Source: Acidobacteriota bacterium
GTDB taxonomy: Bacteria; Acidobacteriota; Terriglobia; Terriglobales; Acidobacteriaceae
DNA: 64,000 nucleotides
NCBI GenBank assembly: GCA_031296105.1
Contig: JARLGJ010000002.1
Location: forward strand, 1 to 64,000
Reading direction: 5' to 3'
Part shown: piece after piece, positions 41,697 to 49,107 of the stretch
Layout of the letters: each line of letters starts with the position of its first letter
How positions within the stretch are numbered: the stretch's first letter is position 1
The notes under the pieces: model-generated
Database searches by the model: none
Seen by the model: the letters and a program-made list of their open reading frames with translations, nothing else
What the model was told of the DNA's origin: nothing
Made by a program: the position numbers and the translations under genes

Positions 41697-43877
41697 ATGC
41701 CGACACGGTACTTTCCCCGAAACGCTTCGGGCCTGATGCGCGCTTTCCTGTTCTCTCTCTTCCTGACAGCACTATTGACGGCCACCGCGTGCGGCGGCGG
41801 AGGCGGAGGTTCCAGCTCGACGGTGACCGAGAGCCAGACGGCGGCGCCCACCATCAGTCCCGCGGGCGGCAGCTACACCACGGCACAGATGGTGACACTG
41901 ACGACGAGCACCGCGGGAGCAAGCCTCTATTACACGCTGGACGGGACGACGCCGACGACGGCCTCGGCGGTGTACGCGGCGGCCATCCCGGTGACGCAGA
42001 ATACCACGGTGAAGGCCCTGGCCGTGGCGACGGGCTACACCAACAGCGACGTGACCAGCGCGGCATATACCGTGCAGAACAACGTGACGGCGGCGCAGGT
42101 GACGACAAGCGCCGACCTGAGCAGCCTGATGGCCTCGGGCGCGGCGCTGGGCTTTGCCACGGGAACGGCTTCGGCGGCGTGGCCCACGATTACGCTGGAC
42201 GAGGCGCAGAGCTACCAGACGGTGGAGGGATTCGGCGCGTCGATGACGGACTCGGCGGCGTACCTGCTGAACGAGGTGGCGCCGACCACGACGCGCGACG
42301 CGGCGATGAGCAACCTGTTTGGGCGAGGCAGCAACGGCATCGGGCTGAGCTTCCTGCGGAACCCGATGGGGGCCAGCGACATTGCGCGGGCCATCTACTC
42401 CTACGACGATAACGGCGGAGCGGCGGATACGGCGCTGGCAAACTTCTCGATGGCGCACGACGAGGCGGACATCCTGCCGCTGACGCTGGCGGCGCGCACG
42501 CTGAATCCAAGCTTGAAGGTGATGGTGACGCCGTGGAGTCCGCCGGGATGGATGAAAACGAATAGCACGATGATTGGCCAGGTGAGCGGCGGGACGGCAG
42601 GCGCTCTGGCGTCGGGAATGGAATCGGCGTGGGCGCAGTACTTTGTGAAGACGATCGAAGGCTACCAGGCGGCGGGCATCCCCGTGGATTACCTGTCGGC
42701 GCAAAACGAGCCGCTGTACGCGCCGAGCGACTATCCGGGGATGATGATGGCGGCCACGGCCCAGACAACGCTGCTGCGCGACGACCTGCTGCCGGCACTG
42801 AGCGCCGCGGGACTGACGACGCGGGTGCTACTCTACGACCACAACTGGGACACCGCGAGCTATCCGGAGACGGTGCTGGCCGACGCGACGCTGGCGGCCA
42901 GCGGGCAGATTGCGGGCGTGGCGTGGCACGGCTACGAGGGCACGCCGGGAGCGATGAATACGCTGCACAACCAGTTCAGCAGCATGGGACAGTACGTGAC
43001 AGAGCACTCGGGCGGAACCTGGGTGAGCAACCAGGTGCGTCAGGACTTTGAGGAAATGACGCAGGCGATGCGCAACTGGGGCAAGGCGTATGTGAAGTGG
43101 AGCCTGGCGCTGAACGAGGCTCGCGGACCGTACGACGGCGGCTGCTCGACGTGCTCGGCGCCGATTACGGTGAACAGCACCTCGGGCGCGGTGACCTACA
43201 ACGCGGAGTTCTACACGCTGGGGCAGTTCAGCAAATACGTGCTGCCGGGGGCGACGCGAGTGTACTCCAGCAACGCGCTGGGACTGGTGAGCGCGGCGTT
43301 TGTGAACCCGGACGGCTCGCGGGCGCTGGTGGTGTTTAACGATACGGCGGCGGCCATACGCTTCCAGGTGCAGTGGGGCGGACAGTTGATGGCCACGCAA
43401 CTGGCGGGCCTGACGGGCGCGACCTACTCCTGGAACGGGGCACAGAGCGCCTCGCCACTGTTGAACGCAAAGGCGGTGACCATGGCCTCCGGCTACAGCA
43501 CGGCCACGGTCTTCCAGACGGAGACGACGACGGACACGGGCAACGGCTATGACCTGGGCTACTCGGCGAACGGCGCGGTGGCTGTGTACAAAAATATGGA
43601 CTTTGGCAGCGGAGTGAACGGGGTGAAGCTGCGCGAGGCTTGCGACAGCTCGTCGGGCAACTGCGGCGGAACGGTGGAGTTTCACCTGGATTCCGCGACG
43701 GGCACGCTGCTGGCCACGGTGCCGATGACGGCGACGGGCGGATGGCAGACGTGGCAGACGGTGGCGGGAACGATCTCCAGCAGCGCCAGCGGCACCCACG
43801 ACCTTTACCTGGTGATGAAGAACTCCGGGGCAGGAACGAGCGCGGTGGGCAACCTGAACTGGTTCCAGTTCAATTAG
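41697..43877 (+). CDS. GH30-family glycoside hydrolase, lipoprotein
   Basis: A 726-residue secreted enzyme. A lipoprotein signal ends in LTATAC (cysteine near 31). A chitobiase/hexosaminidase C-terminal-like domain (near 48-125; PAGGSYTTAQMVTLTT, YTLDGTTPT) precedes the GH30 barrel (ITLDEAQSYQTVEGFGASMT). The acid/base glutamate is in YLSAQNEPLYA and the nucleophile in YVTEHSGGTW. A C-terminal CBM6-like carbohydrate-binding domain ends the protein (VYKNMDFGSGVNGVKLREA). GH30 enzymes cut beta-glucosides, xylans or beta-1,6-glucans; which one is not clear. Start 41697 has GGAG 9 bases upstream. Its TAG stop is supplied by a family A repeat. Confidence 0.9.
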   Translation: MPTRYFPRNASGLMRAFLFSLFLTALLTATACGGGGGGSSSTVTESQTAAPTISPAGGSYTTAQMVTLTTSTAGASLYYTLDGTTPTTASAVYAAAIPVTQNTTVKALAVATGYTNSDVTSAAYTVQNNVTAAQVTTSADLSSLMASGAALGFATGTASAAWPTITLDEAQSYQTVEGFGASMTDSAAYLLNEVAPTTTRDAAMSNLFGRGSNGIGLSFLRNPMGASDIARAIYSYDDNGGAADTALANFSMAHDEADILPLTLAARTLNPSLKVMVTPWSPPGWMKTNSTMIGQVSGGTAGALASGMESAWAQYFVKTIEGYQAAGIPVDYLSAQNEPLYAPSDYPGMMMAATAQTTLLRDDLLPALSAAGLTTRVLLYDHNWDTASYPETVLADATLAASGQIAGVAWHGYEGTPGAMNTLHNQFSSMGQYVTEHSGGTWVSNQVRQDFEEMTQAMRNWGKAYVKWSLALNEARGPYDGGCSTCSAPITVNSTSGAVTYNAEFYTLGQFSKYVLPGATRVYSSNALGLVSAAFVNPDGSRALVVFNDTAAAIRFQVQWGGQLMATQLAGLTGATYSWNGAQSASPLLNAKAVTMASGYSTATVFQTETTTDTGNGYDLGYSANGAVAVYKNMDFGSGVNGVKLREACDSSSGNCGGTVEFHLDSATGTLLATVPMTATGGWQTWQTVAGTISSSASGTHDLYLVMKNSGAGTSAVGNLNWFQFN

Positions 43878-43991
43878 AGCGGTTCCCGAGTAACCATATC
43901 CGGTGTAAACAGTGCACTGCCGTTGCTCCCTGATGGTCGCAACGGCCAATGGCCGGTGGCTTCGGGATACAGCAACTCGGGAACCGCTTTA
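43875..43991. repeat. MITE-like repeat, family A, copy 3 (inverted)
   Basis: A 117-base element with 16-base terminal inverted repeats TAGAGCGGTTCCCGAG and CTCGGGAACCGCTTTA. Its reverse complement carries the family interior (CCCGAAGCCACCGGCC, then GGGAGCAACGGCAGTG), so it sits opposite to copies 1 and 2. The first TAG is the stop codon of the GH30 gene. Confidence 0.88.
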
Positions 43992-44005
43992 GCCGATTGA
44001 ACGAA

Positions 44006-44045
44006 GCAAAAGCCCGTGCCTCCGCGAAGAGGCACGGGCTTTTGC
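44006..44045. terminator. Bidirectional intrinsic terminator
   Basis: GCAAAAGCCCGTGCCTC pairs perfectly over 17 bases with GAGGCACGGGCTTTTGC around the loop CGCGAA. A-rich and T-rich arms allow it to stop transcription from the GH30 gene on one side and from the outer-membrane protein gene on the other, which converge here. Confidence 0.9.
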
Positions 44046-44076
44046 TTTGCGCGCCCGAAGGGGCGAGCGCGCAAAG

Positions 44077-44778
44077 CTATTTCTTCACGTTGGGACCGAA
44101 GTTGAAGCTGGGTCCGAGCGAGAGGCGCAGGGTGTTGCGCGGGTGCGCCAGCACGTCGCGGAAGAGGAAGCTGTGCACGTAATCGGCGGAGATACGCACG
44201 CCGAAATGCTTAGAGACACTCCAGTTGGCGCCGCCGCCGACACCGTAGAAGCGGATGAAGTCGGCCTGGGCAAGGCTGGGTCCGACCATGTTGGCCGTGG
44301 CCTCGTAGGCGAAGGTGTCTCCCGCGCGGGGCTTGCCGGTGACGACCTCATGCAACATGCCGCAGGCGGGGCGAACGAAGAGCGTGGCCTTTTTGAAGTG
44401 GCGGATGTTGATCTGCGGGCCGGCGGTGATGGTGTAGGTGCGCGCATCAAAGGGCACGTCGAGGGTGTAGCCGGGCATCTGGTTCAGGTAAGGGATGAGC
44501 TTGGCCTGCTGCGCGGCGGCCAGATCCTTGAGGCCGAGCGAACTGGAGCCGTCAAAGCGGCTGTAATCGACGCCCAACGAGATCCAGCGGCGGACGTTGA
44601 CGCCGGCGTCCAGGTTGAATCCCTTCTGGTAGAGGCGCATGTCCGGGGTGACGAGGTGCGAGTAGCCGGCATAGAGCGCATAGCGGCCGACGTAATCCTG
44701 CTGGCAGAAGGCGGAAACGGTGGAGATCAAAAAGAACAGAAAGCAGATGAGACGGCGCAAAGCGTGACTCCGATCCAT
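44077..44778 (-). CDS. Outer-membrane beta-barrel protein
   Basis: A 233-residue protein with a signal peptide (ALRRLICFLFFLISTVSAFC). The rest is alternating amphipathic strands with aromatic ends (YVGRYALYAGYSHLVTPDM, ISLGVDYSRFDG, YTITAGPQINIRHFKKATLF) and a final strand LRLSLGPSFNFG, typical of an OmpA/OmpW-sized barrel. No peptidoglycan-binding domain is attached. The function is unknown. ATG 44778 begins the signal peptide; a frame to 44832 remains open upstream but is not needed. Confidence 0.8.
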   Translation of the reverse strand: MDRSHALRRLICFLFFLISTVSAFCQQDYVGRYALYAGYSHLVTPDMRLYQKGFNLDAGVNVRRWISLGVDYSRFDGSSSLGLKDLAAAQQAKLIPYLNQMPGYTLDVPFDARTYTITAGPQINIRHFKKATLFVRPACGMLHEVVTGKPRAGDTFAYEATANMVGPSLAQADFIRFYGVGGGANWSVSKHFGVRISADYVHSFLFRDVLAHPRNTLRLSLGPSFNFGPNVKK

Positions 44779-44961
44779 AACGTGTGGATAAGGTGTAGTT
44801 CCTGACACTGCAATTAAGTTATCAATCGCCAAGCAGGGCGGAGTGTCTTAGTTCTGTAACAATCCGGAGACGCGCGCGGCGGCGGCAAACGCGGGAGGCC
44901 TTTGTGTACCCATGAGGGGCGCGGGGCGACGCACAGGCGCCAGACGTTTTATGCTGGTAGA

Positions 44962-45669
44962 GTGAGTTCCCCTGCCAATCGCAATGTGAAGAGTTCGCGC
45001 CGGAAGATCACCTTCGGCACGGTAGTGAAGTGGATATTCGCGGTGCTGGCCGCGGGCTGGCTGTTCTGCGTGCTGCTGCTGGTGGCACTGAAGTGGATCG
45101 ACCCGCCAACGACCGCGGTGCAGACCGAGCGCCGGGTACAGGCGATGCTGCAAGGCAAAGACTACGAGAAGCGCTACAACTTTGTGCCGCTGAAGCAGAT
45201 TTCGCCGAATTTGCAGCACGCCGTCGTCTCCTCGGAAGACGCGCGCTTTTACCAGCATCATGGCTTTGACTGGAAGGCCATTCAACTGGCGGCGCAGGAA
45301 GACATGGAGGGCGGACGCATGCGCGGCGGCTCCACGCTGACGCAGCAACTGGTGAAAAACCTTTTCTTTGGCACCAGCCGCTCGTTTGTGCGCAAAGGGG
45401 CCGAAGCCTCCCTGGTGCCGATGGCGGAGTTGATCCTGGGCAAGCAGCGCATTCTGGAGCTTTACCTGAACGTGGTGGAGTGGGGTCCGGGGGTGTTTGG
45501 CGTGGACGCCGCGTGCCACTACCACTACAAGACCTCGGCGCACAGCCTGGACCGCGACCGCGCGGCAAGACTGGTGTCGGTGCTGCCTTCTCCCTTGAAG
45601 CGCAAGCCGGAGCGGATGAATAACTACAGCGCAATTGTGCTGCGGAGAATGCGGCAGGTGGGGTGGTAG
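44962..45669 (+). CDS. mtgA: Monofunctional peptidoglycan transglycosylase
   Basis: A GT51 glycosyltransferase of about 235 residues that polymerises lipid II into glycan strands. One N-terminal membrane anchor (near 22-45, WIFAVLAAGWLFCVLLLVAL) precedes the catalytic domain. Motif 1 is VVSSEDARFYQHHGFDW with the catalytic glutamate, motif 2 is RGGSTLTQQLVKNLF, and motif 3 is KQRILELYLNVVEWGPGVFG. No transpeptidase domain follows, and the length fits MtgA. The start is GTG 44962; longer frames begin at 44902 but have no ribosome site. Confidence 0.92.
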   Translation: MSSPANRNVKSSRRKITFGTVVKWIFAVLAAGWLFCVLLLVALKWIDPPTTAVQTERRVQAMLQGKDYEKRYNFVPLKQISPNLQHAVVSSEDARFYQHHGFDWKAIQLAAQEDMEGGRMRGGSTLTQQLVKNLFFGTSRSFVRKGAEASLVPMAELILGKQRILELYLNVVEWGPGVFGVDAACHYHYKTSAHSLDRDRAARLVSVLPSPLKRKPERMNNYSAIVLRRMRQVGW

Positions 45670-45793
45670 AGAGACAGGTTTCAAAGTTTCAAAGTTGCAA
45701 GGTTGCCTCCCACCTCTGCCAACGATGGGACTTGCATGGGGCACCGAGATTCCCGCTCATACCCAACGACGGGGCTTGCATGGGGCACCGGAA

Positions 45794-45832
45794 CCCAGGT
45801 TAGTCCCGCTGCGCGGGCCGAACCTGGGGCAC
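45794..45832. repeat. Family B core hairpin, isolated copy
   Basis: CCCAGGTTAGTCCCGCTGCG and GGGCCGAACCTGGGGCACA form the same stem (CCCAGGTT/AACCTGGG) as the centre of the family B elements, with an inner CCCGC/GCGGG stem. Confidence 0.78.
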
Positions 45833-45867
45833 ATGCTGGTGACCTTATAGTGCATCCTTACTGCCAT

Positions 45868-45920
45868 CCGCGCTGGGGTCCTTCGGCTGCGCCTCAGGAT
45901 GACACATCAAAAACAAAGAC
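45868..45920. repeat. Dispersed repeat, family E, copy 2
   Basis: CCGCGCTGGGGTCCTTCGGC followed by TGCGCCTCAGGATGACACAT and AAAAACAAAGAC, near-identical to 41283-41340. Confidence 0.7.
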
Positions 45921-46048
45921 CTCAGGAAGACACGCTAAAAACAACCGCAAGAGCAAAATCAAGAGCAGGAAAATCGCAGCGATAAGAGAGTTTTAATCTG
46001 CATGGCGCGCCAGGTGCTTATTGACAGGCACGAAGGCGGAGGCGCGGA

Positions 46049-48463
46049 TTGACGTACTCCAGAAAAACAATAGATACGGTGGACGCCGAGTTGACGGCGG
46101 CGATGCAGCAACACGGCGCGGGAAACCTCTCCGAGGCGGCGGCGCTGTACGAACGCGTGCTGCGCCGCCAGCCTCGCAATGGACGGGCACTCCACCTGCT
46201 GGGCACCCTGGCGTTGCAGTTGGAGCAGACTCCGCAGGCGATTGCCTTACTGCAGGCGGCGGCCGAGACCGACGCGGCGAACGCCGAATGCCACAACAGC
46301 CTGGGAGGCGCTCTGCATCGCGCGGGAAGAATGCAGGAGGCGCTCAAGAGTTTTGCGCACGCCGTGGAGTTGCAGCCGCAGTATGGCGCGGCGCTAGTGA
46401 ATTGCGGACGCGTGCTGGAGGAACTGGGCGACCTGGAAGGAGCGGTGCACAGCTTCCGCTGTGCCGTGGCGGCAGAGGGCAACTGGTTTGAGGCGCAGAT
46501 GCGGCTGGGAGTTGCGCTGCTGAAGGCGCAACGGAGCGGAGAAGCTCTGGCGGCCTGCCAAAAGGCTCTGGCGCTGCGTCCGGACTCGGCGGAGGCACAC
46601 TTCAATCTGGCGCACGCGCTGGACGCGGAGGAACGATGGCAGGAAGCGGCGGAGCATTGCCGGGCCGCGCTGCGGTTGAATCCCCGGCTTGCCGAGGCGC
46701 ACAACAACCTGGGGCACGCGCTGCACAAGCTGAAAGATCTGGAGGGCGCGAGCGAAGCGCTGAGGGCGTCCGTTGCGCTTAAGCCGGATTCGGCCGTGAC
46801 CTACTACAACCTGGGAACCGTGCTGGCAGAGCAGAGAAATTACCGTGGGGCGATTGAGAACTTTCACGCGGCGCTCTGTTTGCAAACGGATTTTGCCGAC
46901 GCGAGCTACAACCTGGGCAACGCCTATCGCGATGTGCAGGAGCGGGAACAGGCCATAAAAGCGTACTCGCGCGCGCTGGAACTGCGTCCGGCGTTTGCGC
47001 TGTGCTGGACCGCGCTGGGCAACGCGCTGGCCGACCGCGGCAGCTACCCGCAGGCCGAGGAGTGCTATCGCGAATCGCTGCGGCTGGCGCCGGACGTTGC
47101 CGACACGTACTTCTGCAACTCCACCACGCTGCGCGAAATGAACCGTCTGGAGGAGGCAACGCAGTGCCTGCGGCGCGCGCTGGAACTCGATCCGCACTTT
47201 GTGAATGCCTACAGCAACCTGCTGTATCAGCACGCCGTGACGCGCGACGTGAGCTGCGTGGAAGAGCGGCGGCAGGCGGAAGGCTGGGAACGCGCGGCCC
47301 TGAGCGAGGAAGAGCGCGCCGCGGCACGGCAGGTGACATTCACGCGCAAGCCGCGCGCGGGGAGAAAGCTGCGGCTGGGAATTCTGTCGGCGGAGATTGG
47401 CGAGCACGCGGCCTCGGAGTTTTTGGAGCCGCTGCTGGCGGAGTTGGACCATTCGCGCTTTGCGGTGACGCTGTTCCCTTCCTACCTGCGCAGCACGCCG
47501 CGCGCGGCGCGCATGATGAAACTGGCGGAGGCGGTGGTTCCGGTAGCGGAGATGACGGACGCGGAGGCGGCGGAAAAAATACGCGGGTGCGAACTCGACG
47601 TGCTGGTGGAGACCACGGGGCATACGCGCGAGTGCCGGCTGGGAATTTGCGCGCGGCGCGCGGCGCCGGTGCAGGTTTCCTACATTGGCTACTGGAGCAC
47701 GACGGGACTGACGGAGATGGACTGGGTGTTTGGCGACCCGGAGACTCCGGCACATTACGATGGCTACTTTTGCGAGCGCATTTGGCGGCTGCCACGGCTG
47801 GCGATTTGCTACCACGGAGATGCTGCACTGCCGGAAAGCGCGTGGCGGCGGGCGGCGGACGGAACGGTGTGGCTGGGATCGTTCAACCGCACGGTCAAGA
47901 TTCGGCAAGAGACGCTGGCGCTGTGGGCGCGGGTGATGCGCGAGTTGCCGGAGACGCGGCTGCTGCTGGAAGATCGCGAAGAAGATTGCGCGCAGAAGCA
48001 CCGGAGAATCCTGAGCAGCCTGCAAGAGCTGGGCGTAGACGCCGGTCGCGTGGAGTTTGCGCCGATGATTACGAGCCATGTGGAACATATGCGGTTGTAC
48101 GACCGGCTGGACATTGCGCTGGACACGATTCCGTTTACCAGCGGCACCACGGCGTGCGATGCGCTGTGGATGGGCGTTCCGCTGGTGACGCTGGAGACGG
48201 ACTGGCACGGCGGCAGGATCGCGGCGTCCATGCTGCGCGCGGCGGGATTGGGAAAGTGGGTGGCCAGCAACGATGCGGAATACGTGGCGACGGTGACGAG
48301 GCTGGCGCGCGACGTGGAGGCAAGGGTGAAGATGCGCGCAACGCAGCGAGCGCAGGTGGCGGGCAGCTCGCTGTGCGACGCGAAGGGAATGACGCGCGCG
48401 CTGGAAGAGGCCTGGGAAGGAATGTTCGACGAGTACTGGGCACACAAAGGCCCCTCCGGCTGA
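46049..48463 (+). CDS. TPR protein with O-GlcNAc-transferase-like (GT41) domain
   Basis: An 804-residue protein. About eleven TPR units fill residues 10-390 (for example AEAHNNLGHALHKLKDLEGA). A GT41/SPINDLY catalytic domain fills about 430-790: LRLGILSAEIGEHAASEFLE, VSYIGYWSTTGLTEMDW, WLGSFNRTVKIRQETLALW and LDTIPFTSGTTACDALWMGV. Enzymes of this kind glycosylate proteins on Ser/Thr from nucleotide sugars, or act on glycans. The donor is unknown. The start is a TTG at 46049 with GGAGG 6 bases upstream; no ATG with a better site lies nearby. It stands alone between repeat-rich gaps. Confidence 0.88.
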   Translation: MTYSRKTIDTVDAELTAAMQQHGAGNLSEAAALYERVLRRQPRNGRALHLLGTLALQLEQTPQAIALLQAAAETDAANAECHNSLGGALHRAGRMQEALKSFAHAVELQPQYGAALVNCGRVLEELGDLEGAVHSFRCAVAAEGNWFEAQMRLGVALLKAQRSGEALAACQKALALRPDSAEAHFNLAHALDAEERWQEAAEHCRAALRLNPRLAEAHNNLGHALHKLKDLEGASEALRASVALKPDSAVTYYNLGTVLAEQRNYRGAIENFHAALCLQTDFADASYNLGNAYRDVQEREQAIKAYSRALELRPAFALCWTALGNALADRGSYPQAEECYRESLRLAPDVADTYFCNSTTLREMNRLEEATQCLRRALELDPHFVNAYSNLLYQHAVTRDVSCVEERRQAEGWERAALSEEERAAARQVTFTRKPRAGRKLRLGILSAEIGEHAASEFLEPLLAELDHSRFAVTLFPSYLRSTPRAARMMKLAEAVVPVAEMTDAEAAEKIRGCELDVLVETTGHTRECRLGICARRAAPVQVSYIGYWSTTGLTEMDWVFGDPETPAHYDGYFCERIWRLPRLAICYHGDAALPESAWRRAADGTVWLGSFNRTVKIRQETLALWARVMRELPETRLLLEDREEDCAQKHRRILSSLQELGVDAGRVEFAPMITSHVEHMRLYDRLDIALDTIPFTSGTTACDALWMGVPLVTLETDWHGGRIAASMLRAAGLGKWVASNDAEYVATVTRLARDVEARVKMRATQRAQVAGSSLCDAKGMTRALEEAWEGMFDEYWAHKGPSG

Positions 48464-48608
48464 TGACTCGGGAACAATTTGCGAGACGGGAGAGCGCGCC
48501 GTGGAAACGTCTTCCAAGCCGCGCACACTATGTTTTGCAACAATAACCTTTCATGGGTAATCCACTAAACATGGGGCTGCGCGAGCGGCTCCCTTGAGGA
48601 AAGCTTGC

Positions 48609-48887
48609 ATGTATCGTTACCGGATTACCGTGGAAGCGCTGCGCGAAGACGGCCAGGCGCAGAAGTTGCAGTTTGAGGCGACGAACCACGACGACCTGTT
48701 CGCCGTGGTGCCGCGCATCGAGGGACGCTTCGATTACATGACGGCCGACGAGGCCAAGGCGTTTGCCGTGGGACTGAAGCTGTTCGGCGAGACCGTGCTG
48801 CACCACCGGGAGCAGCCAATCTTTCAGTCGATCAAGAATGCGCTGGGAGATTTCATGCGCGAACTGAAGTCGCAGGTGAAGAAGTAG
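48609..48887 (+). CDS. DUF3861-family small protein
   Basis: A cytosolic protein of 92 residues. The start YRYRITVEALREDGQAQKLQ and the segment AFAVGLKLFGETVLHHREQP match the DUF3861 family as I know it. No enzymatic motif is present and the function is unknown. GAGGAAAG about 7 bases upstream supports ATG 48609. It is followed at once by a palindromic repeat. Confidence 0.85.
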   Translation: MYRYRITVEALREDGQAQKLQFEATNHDDLFAVVPRIEGRFDYMTADEAKAFAVGLKLFGETVLHHREQPIFQSIKNALGDFMRELKSQVKK

Positions 48888-48888
48888 A

Positions 48889-49013
48889 AGCTGTTTCATA
48901 ACCGGACGCGAAGGCTACGCTGTGTTCCCTCAGGGGCTAAAGCCCGCGGCTTCCGCGGCCCGAGGCGGCACGGCTGAAGCCGTGCCCTTTCAAAACCGAG
49001 TTATGAAACAGCC
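48889..49013. repeat. Palindromic repeat, family D variant
   Basis: Perfect 13-base terminal inverted repeats GCTGTTTCATAAC and GTTATGAAACAGC bracket the family D interior (CAGGGGCTAAAGCCCG, GGCACGGCTGAAGCCGTGCC). It lies between the convergent DUF3861 and TonB-receptor genes. The ends differ from those of the copy at 6843, so the same interior occurs with two kinds of end. Confidence 0.85.
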
Positions 49014-49036
49014 TCTGGAAGCGGTAGGATCAAGCA

Positions 49037-49071
49037 ACAAAAAAATGGCCGGGGAGTTTGCGTCCCCGGCC
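49037..49071 (-). terminator. Intrinsic terminator of the TonB-dependent receptor gene
   Basis: On the minus strand GGCCGGGGA pairs with TCCCCGGCC across a 7-base loop and is followed by ATTTTTTTGTT. It lies 37 bases after the receptor stop codon. Confidence 0.88.
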
Positions 49072-49107
49072 CCGCACAGTTTGGCAAAAGAAACAGTTCG
49101 GCGAAAC

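Larger units (their letters stand above)
45670..46048. other. Repeat-rich intergenic region
   Basis: A 379-base gap. Two diverged TGGGGCACC-ending hairpin units lie at 45709-45790, a family B core hairpin at 45794-45832 and a family E module at 45868-45920. The last 120 bases are AT-rich and should carry the promoter of the TPR/GT41 gene. No small gene is visible. Confidence 0.7.
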
